Shown piece after piece: positions 57,098 through 64,000 of a stretch of DNA of 64,000 bases. The DNA lies in the NCBI GenBank assembly GCA_964036665.1, contig OZ038533.1, positions 6,718,413 to 6,782,412 of the forward strand. Reading direction: 5' to 3'. The stretch is from Gordius sp. MW1. Its lineage: Eukaryota; Nematomorpha; Gordioida; Gordea; Gordiidae. Within the stretch, counting starts at the first letter, position 1. Each line of letters opens with the position of its first letter. The notes beneath the pieces are model-generated. The model was given only the letters and a program-made list of their open reading frames with translations, made no database searches and was not told the origin of the DNA. Both the position numbers and the translations under genes were made by a program.

Positions 57098-57290
57098 TTG
57101 TCGTGGTTGTGCATGCGCGCGCAGCCGCAGTTGAGTCTCGCATGCGCAAAAGCGCGCAGCCAAAGCCAAGTTTCCTATGCGCATACCATACGCCTCTCCC
57201 CCCCCCCCCCTCACCTCTCTCTCCCCTCGCTTTGTTATACGCGTACTAATGGCTGCGCTGGCAGGTCATGCGTGGATGAACAAATTCATT
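57098..57290. promoter_or_regulatory. CpG-rich cluster with NRF1-like sites
   Basis: In an otherwise AT-rich region, TGCATGCGCGCGCAG, GCATGCGCAAAAGCGCGC and TATGCGCATAC recur within 100 bases, then a run of C and ATACGCGTAC. GCGCATGCGC is the NRF1 binding core, known at promoters of animal housekeeping genes. It lies about 5.8 kb upstream of the Dhx15 start codon; a link is only a guess. A GC-rich repeat would look similar. Confidence 0.3.
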
Positions 57291-57839
57291 TTACCGTTTT
57301 AAACTTTTTGCGAGAGATATTATTATTCACGTTTTCGATAACTGTTTCTTATTATTCGCTTTTTCACTCGCTTGGATATCTTCTCGCTTACATTCTATTG
57401 GGCATAAATGAATAAGTGAAATTAAATAAGGTAAGAATAAAATCATTAGGATATTATTGATTAAAATAGTGACATTATCTTATTTTGTTTATAACATTTT
57501 CATTTATAGACAGTGTTCCATTTTTCTCCTATTAATATCCACAACGGGGAACAAAATTTGAAAAAAGTTCCAAATAAAAATTATGATCTTCCTAATAAGG
57601 CGTAAAGTTTTTTCCTTTCAACCATATTCCCCCGATGAAAGTTCTCGATTTCAGACGTGAATTCAATGATAAAAAGTTAAAATTTATCAGAATCCGAAAA
57701 TTATTTTGAAATCCTGAAAAGACAAAGATATTAATAAATTGTTTTGAGTTCAATAAATCATCAAAAAACCGTATTTTATAAACCCATAAATTAAGTCATT
57801 ACTTTATCAACCCTCCACCCAATTTTCATATCGGGTATC

Positions 57840-58510
57840 TAGACTTTTAGCGAGAATCCCATGTAGTTTTCTCCGGAAGCTACTGGAGAAAAAGAACCAG
57901 GGTCTGGTTGGTCTTGACTAGAGATGATCCCCCAGAATTTTTTGGCGCAGAAACCCTTTTCTGTCCGGGGTTTTCTCTGATTTTGTCGTTGTGCCATCTC
58001 CTTGGCTACCAAAAATTGTATCATCACCTTCCACTCTTAATTGCTATGGTCCTCTTTACCTATAAATTTAAACTCCAAAACATGCGCACACATACTGCGC
58101 CTTCAACGAGTCTTATGGTTACTCTTAATACCCCCTATTCGGTCCAAAATTTCCTTTTAAACATACTCTTTGTTTCTGTTGCATTCAATAATGTCGCTGG
58201 GTGGACTTAATTTTCTAGGAACATGTTTGAGTTGACGTTGGAATTGCGCACTACAGCTTCTTTTGTCAACCGAACTTACCTCTCAGCTAATCCAGTAAGC
58301 TCGGGGTTATAGGGTATTGATCATCCAACTTTATCCCCTAATTTACAGAATCTCAAATTCACCTTACTTTCAAACTAGGGCCTGTTATCTGATATTAGGA
58401 AAGGCAAGTTTCCGAACCTGGCGAAACTTTCATCTATACTGATCAGGGTTGAATTGATGTTTATTCCACGTTCCTTACCCATTTCGTCCCGATCTCTGCC
58501 ATTACCAAAT
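57840..58510 (-). mobile_element. LTR retroelement integrase fossil
   Basis: The minus strand, about 58480-58230, shows FARFGNLPFLISDNRP, SIPYNPELTGLAER and RLTKEAVVRNS in the order of a retroviral-type integrase core of Gypsy-like elements. Sequence continues towards 57840 without recognisable motifs. It is clearly broken and old; no LTRs were found. Confidence 0.6.
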
Positions 58511-59599
58511 ACGACTTAAAGCTGTCACTTTTATAGGTGTGTATCATATAAACTCTGTAGTTGTAAAATGTATGCCATTTTTAGTTCTATAAAGGACTAA
58601 AATACATAAAAATACAGTATAAGCTTATATATTCTTTTTATACCTCAATTAAATTTTAGACAAAAAGCTTTCAACCCATGATTTCCTTTGTCGAATTCAC
58701 TTGTTCATTTGCCATGGAAAAATCTTGAGTGAGCATGAGAAAAATGCTTAAAGATTTTTTTGCGATCTCGTCTCGTTTCAGCCTAGTAATTTTATCGGTC
58801 ACGTATCGACGAGAAAACTAAACATTTCTTGACTTAAAATTTTTTATTATTATTCAAATATTTCCCCTAGTTTATTTAAAATGAAAATAAAATAAAAACT
58901 GTCTTAATCAAAATAGCAAACACTTTATTCAAAAACCTAAACACATTATTTGCATATTTGAACTAGCTGGGACTTTTAATAAGGATTCGCATAAATAAAT
59001 AATTTGGAAAAATAATTTAAGACCAGATATAACCATCAACTGTTTGTTCCTAAATAATTTATCGCATGTTTATTATATTTTAGGTACAGGTGGATAATTA
59101 TTTTTATTTATGACATAAACATTTAGTTGCACACATTACAATAAAAGGAGAATTGATATGGGGATAGGAACTTAAGAGTTTTGAGTTTTTTTTAGTAAAT
59201 TACAGATATTAATTTAGGTACAATACTTTTACATTCAAGTAATAAACAATTCTAATATAGTGTAATACCCCATTTTATGTCCCACGATAAATTTTTGAAT
59301 ATTTTAGCTTAGATGTTTTTTATTAATCAAGGTTATGTTCATGGGCCCCCAAATAGGTGAAAAATTTATGCAAATAGCGTTTTTGTATACTCTCCTTCTT
59401 ATTTAAACTTAACATTAATTAATATAGACACTCATTATGAAATCTACACGGTAATTTAAATTATTATTTAAATTGAATATCAATATTAGATTACTAGTTG
59501 TTTCTTGTGTAATCGCCGCTTCTTTTCCAAACACCAAATTTGAATATAAATAAACAATAGAAATTTTTTTGCAAATCATGTAAGTTATGTTTTTGGCAG
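58511..59599. other. Region without recognisable gene
   Basis: AT-rich sequence without motifs or repeats that I could identify. Confidence 0.4.
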
Positions 59600-59710
59600 A
59601 AATTTTTTTTTCTGAGAGCAAAAAAAAAGGTCTCGACATCCAAAAATTTTCCTGAGAGCAAAAAAAAAGATCTCCACTATCCAAAAATTTTCCTGAGAGC
59701 CAAAAAAAGC
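59600..59710. repeat. About 45 bp tandem repeat
   Basis: CTGAGAGCAAAAAAAAAG and ATCCAAAAATTTTCCTGAGA recur three times with small changes. Confidence 0.7.
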
Positions 59711-59903
59711 AACTGCCCTAAATTAGGCAGTGTGGGCAGCCAGATTCCCTGCCCCCCTGGCAAATTAGGGGGGGGGGGGCAGGGGGCCCGGCTGCCCCCC
59801 TCCGGCTAATTAGGGGGGGGAAACATAATTTTTTTAATTTGTTAGAGTTTTTGTATTAAAATTTTTTTTTTAATTAGGGGGGGGGGCCCTGCGTACGCCC
59901 ATG
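59711..59903. mobile_element. GC-rich MITE end (GGGCGTACGCAGG type)
   Basis: The right edge read on the minus strand is CATGGGCGTACGCAGGGCCC. G and C runs such as GGGGGGCAGGGGGCCCGGC alternate with TAATTAGGGGG. The left limit is unclear. Confidence 0.5.
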
Positions 59904-60181
59904 AAGGTAAGACATGAGAAATTTGTTATTAAAATGTTTGTGATGACTAAATAAAATAAACTTAACAACGTGTAAATATTATGTTTATTCCTGATAATTT
60001 ACTTTTAATAGAATAGATGTAGTTATAAAAATGAAAGTTTAATTACTAAAGCTTAATAAGGTAAGACATGAGAAATTTTAAATTTATTAAAATGTTAGTG
60101 ATGACTATATAAAATAAACTTGACAATGTGTAAATATTTTGTTTATTCCTGATAATATACTTTTAATAGAATAGATGTAGT

Positions 60182-61275
60182 CAGAGCTATTAATCGCACC
60201 CAAAAAACCGGTGCGGCACTCGCACCCGCACTTTAAGAAAATTCGGTGCGCGCACTCGCACCCGCACAAATTTTAACAGAGGTGCGCGCACTCGCACCGC
60301 AAACCCGGTGCGCGCACTCGCACCCATAATTTTTTACACTCTATCTAAATTTATATATATTACAATGTTCAATTAAAAACTTTTATTATACCGATTTATT
60401 ATAATTATAAAAATAATAAATACAGAAAAAACAATTAAAATAGCATTTTATTGACATTCATCATTAAAAGCATTTCGAGGTGACTATCTGTCAGGCTACC
60501 CCTTCTGTCGCTTAAAATCGCCTTAGCTTTGCTGAAGAGGCGTGCCACGGGGGCACTCGAAGGAATCGGAGTGTTATATCGTCTATGGTTATATCTTATA
60601 TATAATTTTTTAACGAAGAAAATTGTTTAAAAAATATGCTTAGTAACGACAAATTATAATAATTATTTATAATATTTGATGTACAATCAATTATAAATAG
60701 CAAAGTATTTTAGCATGAAAGAGCAACCATTGAAATTAATATTTAAAAATATATTTTATAACAAAATTATTATGTGATTAAACTTACGATAGCGATGAGA
60801 AGTTTAAAAGTGTTGGAAATATCAAGATAGTAACGGCTGGTAAAGTTTTCCAAAAAACACTGAATAGAAATTACAATATTGTTAATTATTTATCCTAATT
60901 ACCTGTCTGTTTTTGTTTTTCTAATTATTGATAAAGTAAATAGGCGAATAATATAAAATATGGCGGATACATTAATTAATTATATTGTCTATCGATGTTA
61001 ATTAAATTTCCCGCCTTGTTATCTCCTCCACCAGGAACATAAATGTATCTTTGGTGTTGTTTCACTACAATGTTAATTTGTGAGATATGCTATGCCCGAT
61101 ATATAAGATAATGTCAAATATATTAATTGTAAAATTCATAATGTGCGCGAGCGCAATTTCGCACGCGCACAGAGTGAATAAGGTCGCGCACCCGCACTCG
61201 CTCTTGGTTTTAAAAAAGTGCACGCAACCGCAAAACCGGTGCGCGCACTTCTGTGCGCGCTCCTTAACAGCTCTG
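60182..61275 (-). mobile_element. Internally deleted hAT element
   Basis: The ends are CAGAGCTATTAA and, inverted, CAGAGCTGTTAA. A perfect 8 bp target duplication GATGTAGT flanks it (60174-60181 and 61276-61283). Subterminal regions are packed with GTGCGCGCACTCGCACCC-type repeats on both sides. The total is 1,094 bp, far below an autonomous hAT, but the end of a transposase gene survives on the minus strand at 60435-60581. Confidence 0.92.
60435..60581 (-). pseudogene. C-terminal end of a hAT transposase (dimerisation region)
   Basis: The minus strand encodes RYNTPIPSSAPVARLFSKA then KAILSDRRGSLTDSHLEMLL and MMNVNKMLF, then TAA. This is the hAT C-terminal dimerisation block (PSSSAPVERLFS..., LS..RL....LEMLLFL). 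The frame is intact here, but the rest of the gene is absent, so the source element was deleted internally and not long ago. Confidence 0.9.
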
Positions 61276-61557
61276 GATGTAGTTATAAAAATGAAAGTTT
61301 AATTACTAAAGCTTAAATAATGTAAGACATGAGAAATATTTGAGGGTGTTAATGTTGTTAGTGATGACCAATTAGAATACATTTTAGACTAAGATACAGT
61401 TTACATTCAAACTTTTAATAAGGTATATGCAATGTGCAAAATTTATTTCTAAGAAGGTATGTATTATTTATACGTTATGTGATTGAATATACAAATAGTT
61501 GGATATATTATTGTCAATATTTTCATAACATTCGGATGGATGAATATGATATTGCAC

Positions 61558-61917
61558 TTTGATTATTGATTGCTCTCACTTTTAAAATTAAATCTAAAAC
61601 ATGTGGACATATTTTAGCTTACTAGTAACATTGTTGATGTCCAATGTTTGTAGAGGGAGAAACCAGAGCATTATCAATAGATCTATAGTATGGATAAGCT
61701 ATTATGAAGATAAGATATAATAATCATAAACAGTTGATTATTAATTGCTCTCACTTTTTTAATTAAATCTAAAACATGTGGATATATTTTAAAATTAGCT
61801 TACTAGTAACATTGTTGATGTCCAATGTTTGTAGAGGTTGCGAAACCTGAGCATTATCAATAGATCCATAGTTTGGATAAGCTATTATGAAGATAAGATA
61901 TAAAAATCATAAACATT
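61558..61917. repeat. Tandem duplication, about 178 bp period
   Basis: Two direct copies with TTGATTATTGATTGCTCTCA, TAGCTTACTAGTAACATTGT, TGATGTCCAATGTTTGTAGA and GGATAAGCTATTATGAAGAT; copy 1 begins at 61558 and copy 2 at about 61736. They differ by small indels. Confidence 0.85.
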
Positions 61918-62299
61918 ACTTGTATGGAGAATGTCGTCTTGATTTCTTGTTAGAGTAAAGTTTTCGTCTCTTTAAACCCCTCTAGAGGAGCATTTTCGTG
62001 TTCTACACCGGTAATATACTTGTGAATACTTCCCTACATTCACTTTGATGTATTCATATTTTCCCGCAACTAAATTTGGTTGTCTTTTTTGGGATAAACA
62101 AAATTTAACGGACATTAGACATTTCATAGGCATTCATAGACATTTTGTCTGTTAAATTTTTGTCGAATGAATAGATACGATAATAGCAATAGCATTATCT
62201 TAGCTTCAGACTTGTGCGTTTTCGGGATTTAGCCTATATCCCTTTTGAAGATGAAAATTTTGTTGGATAACCAAAACTTTTAAAACTTATTTAAACTAT
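61918..62299. other. Region without recognisable gene
   Basis: AT-rich sequence between the duplication and the hAT remnant, unassigned. Confidence 0.35.
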
Positions 62300-62942
62300 T
62301 TTGCCCCTCCTAGGCCTTATATATTCAAAAATACTGCAGGTAGAGGGGTACAGAGCATTTTTGTCCGATGTAGTCGAAGCATTTTATATAACATACACAT
62401 CGTTGAACGAAGGTTCATCGTATTACAAGAGCAATAACATAATTCATCTAATTGAAAAAAGGTACCATTTTCTGTTTTCAAGATCTTCATTTGGCCGCAT
62501 TTTTGCTGGATCCGAGTTACAGTAAACTCAGGAACAAACTCGCTAATGAGAAAATATGCAATTGTGGCCATAAGATATAATTTACACCTTATCAACCGAC
62601 TAAACCCACCCGATTATTATGCAATGTCATTATCAGATTCTACAGATGGAGATATAGAAAAAAATGAATCATATGCCGAATAAAGTTTATTTGTTTATAC
62701 ATAAATAACAAACTTTCTAGATGTATTTATTTAATTATATAACCGTTTGTTATAAATTTTTCTTTTTGAAATCGAGTTAAATCTGTTGTTTTTAGTGTTT
62801 ATATTATTTTTTTAAGTTGTTGATTCACCTTACATGGGGCTTTTGTTAAATTTCTCTTATTTTCCCATAAATTCCCTTATTTTCCCAATTTCCCCTTGGA
62901 AATTTCCCCAATGCTTGCGTTGGGGAAAATATTACATCTCTA
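62300..62942 (+). pseudogene. hAT transposase remnant and right end
   Basis: The plus strand at 62360-62590 gives VEAFYITYTSLNEGSSYYKS, LIEKRYHFLF and, one frame over, DLHLAAFLLDPSYSKLRNKL, which fits the H-x-AA-x-LLDP-x-Y block of hAT transposases. At 62895-62942 the inverted form of TAGAGATGTAATATTTTCCC is a hAT-type end. One frameshift lies near 62480. The left end was not found. Confidence 0.6.
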
Positions 62943-63899
62943 GATAAGCTCGATCATAAATATTGGCAGACTCATTATTGAACTCGCAATCAATCGTTTG
63001 GCAGGCACAGAAATCCCAGGGAGCTCAAAAAACCTTTAGCAAATTCTATATAAGTATGTTTAATTAACAATTAAAAAACAGAATAATGTAACTATTGCGA
63101 TATTTGAAGATGTCTTAGTAATATTACTACTTTATCGGATCAGTTTATGCTCACATCATATTAATGCTTAGGATAGAAATAGAGAAATAATATATTAAAA
63201 AATTATTAAAAAACTCTAAGGGCCACATTTTTTCAAGACAAAACTAGACCGAGATTTTCCTCGGGTTTTCCGCATCACTAGTTGAGGCCAGAAAATTCAC
63301 TGAATTATAGATCACCTACCAACTAATTTTATAGTAATAAAAATAGGAGAACAAATGCACAATATGGCTTGAGAATGTCAAAGGTGTACCATGAACTCAA
63401 ACATATCAAACTCTTTATGTCATGATTGGATCTAATTCTATTAAGGGCAATCGTGCGGCAGGCACAAAAGTCGTTGAGGAGTCAAAAAATCTTTAGGCAT
63501 CCTAGCGAAATTTAGAGAATTATTTTGATTAATTAACGACCTATCCTAATTATTATCACTACAGTTTAAAATTTGCGGGGCGTGGATAATTGTTGTAAAT
63601 GTACACTGTAAGATTTGAGGATTAAATTTGACTTCTTTAACTCCATTGCTTTTATATCCTTACGAATGTCAATTTAAAGTCCTAAGGGTACAATTTAAGA
63701 ATTGGAAAGGGATTAGGAATATCTTGGGAGAATTGAGGAAAGATAGGAGGATAAATTTGGATACGTCAGGACAGGGGACAAATGGTTAAAATACTTCACC
63801 CCGTATACGACAATATAACTTAATTGTTTTCACAGCATATTTTTTTCGCTCAAAACTAGAAGAAATATAATGAATGGAAAATCAAACAACTCTCGATAC
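62943..63899. other. AT-rich region with a diverged internal duplication
   Basis: GGCAGGCACAGAAATCCC near 63000 and GGCAGGCACAAAAGTCG near 63452, each followed by a TCAAAAAA-C/T-CTTTAG string, mark a diverged direct duplication. No gene is visible. Confidence 0.4.
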
Positions 63900-64000
63900 A
63901 CTATGCATATGCAAAATTAATGATGCGTGCAATAATAATATATGGGGAAGAAATAACAAACACGTATAAGCGCGTGGGGGGGGGGGGGGAAGAGGAAAAG
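63900..64000 (-). mobile_element. Poly-C family LTR, cut by the window end
   Basis: On the minus strand a run of C is followed by ACGCGCTTATACGTGTTTGT and TATTTCTTCC, matching the LTR at 52972. The remainder lies outside the window. Confidence 0.6.

Larger units (their letters stand above)
59904..61330. repeat. 154 bp tandem units, split by a hAT element
   Basis: Units begin AAGGTAAGACATGAGAAATT at 59903 and 60057, and a third starts near 61317. The second unit is cut at GATGTAGT (60174-60181) by the hAT element and resumes after 61283. Confidence 0.8.

Noticed and set aside
57098-57415. 105-codon frame over the CpG-rich cluster
   Set aside because: Low-complexity translation of the GC-rich patch with no domain; the cluster is listed as a possible regulatory region only.

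Overview
The window looks like arthropod, most likely insect, nuclear DNA. It is strongly AT-rich, its one well-resolved gene has GT-AG introns, and the rest is a dense mosaic of transposable-element remains. These include hAT elements and their MITEs, Helitrons with TC...CTAG ends, a piggyBac-like MITE, foldback elements, two kinds of LINE, Gypsy-type LTR fossils and a family of short LTRs carrying a poly-C tract. Everything here was read by eye from the sequence; no database search was run.

Two host genes can be supported. The main one is a complete-looking DEAH-box RNA helicase of the DHX15/Prp43 family on the minus strand, complement(41208..51329). It has 12 coding exons and 728 residues, every exon phase checks, and all family motifs are present. 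Its start codon lies one base after a strong splice acceptor, so a 5' UTR exon upstream is expected. Its 3.8 kb intron 6 holds a two-level satellite and a MITE. The second is a partial small secreted-type gene on the plus strand (17492..18661). Its three exons match the cysteine pattern I recall for the insect DUF4773 family, and one apparent intron is only 34 bases long.

Layout: 1-11.8 kb is bounded by inverted arms made of about 100-130 bp tandem units plus a matching inner segment, so it may be one large foldback-type element. It contains a tRNA-derived unit, hAT MITEs and a Gypsy fossil with a second copy lying tail to tail. 12.2-15.5 kb is a young but broken Gypsy element with a perfect 5 bp target duplication. 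15.5-18.7 kb holds the DUF4773-like gene. 19.3-20.8 kb is a decayed LINE, and 24.5-25.6 kb a much fresher LINE 3' end. 29-33.4 kb combines a decayed autonomous hAT, a hAT MITE, a 128 bp tandem array and a solo LTR. 33.8-40.1 kb is a nest: a hAT MITE is split by a Helitron (itself carrying a piggyBac-like MITE and other repeats) and by a 1.5 kb foldback MITE. 41-51.3 kb is the helicase gene. 51.6-64 kb has further LTR remains, a CpG-rich cluster, an integrase fossil, an internally deleted hAT that keeps the end of its transposase, and several local tandem duplications.

The two host genes show no functional link; they are islands in a repeat-rich region. The main interest is the order in which the elements inserted, the foldback structures, the poly-C LTR family, the two-level satellite in the helicase intron and the 34-base intron candidate.
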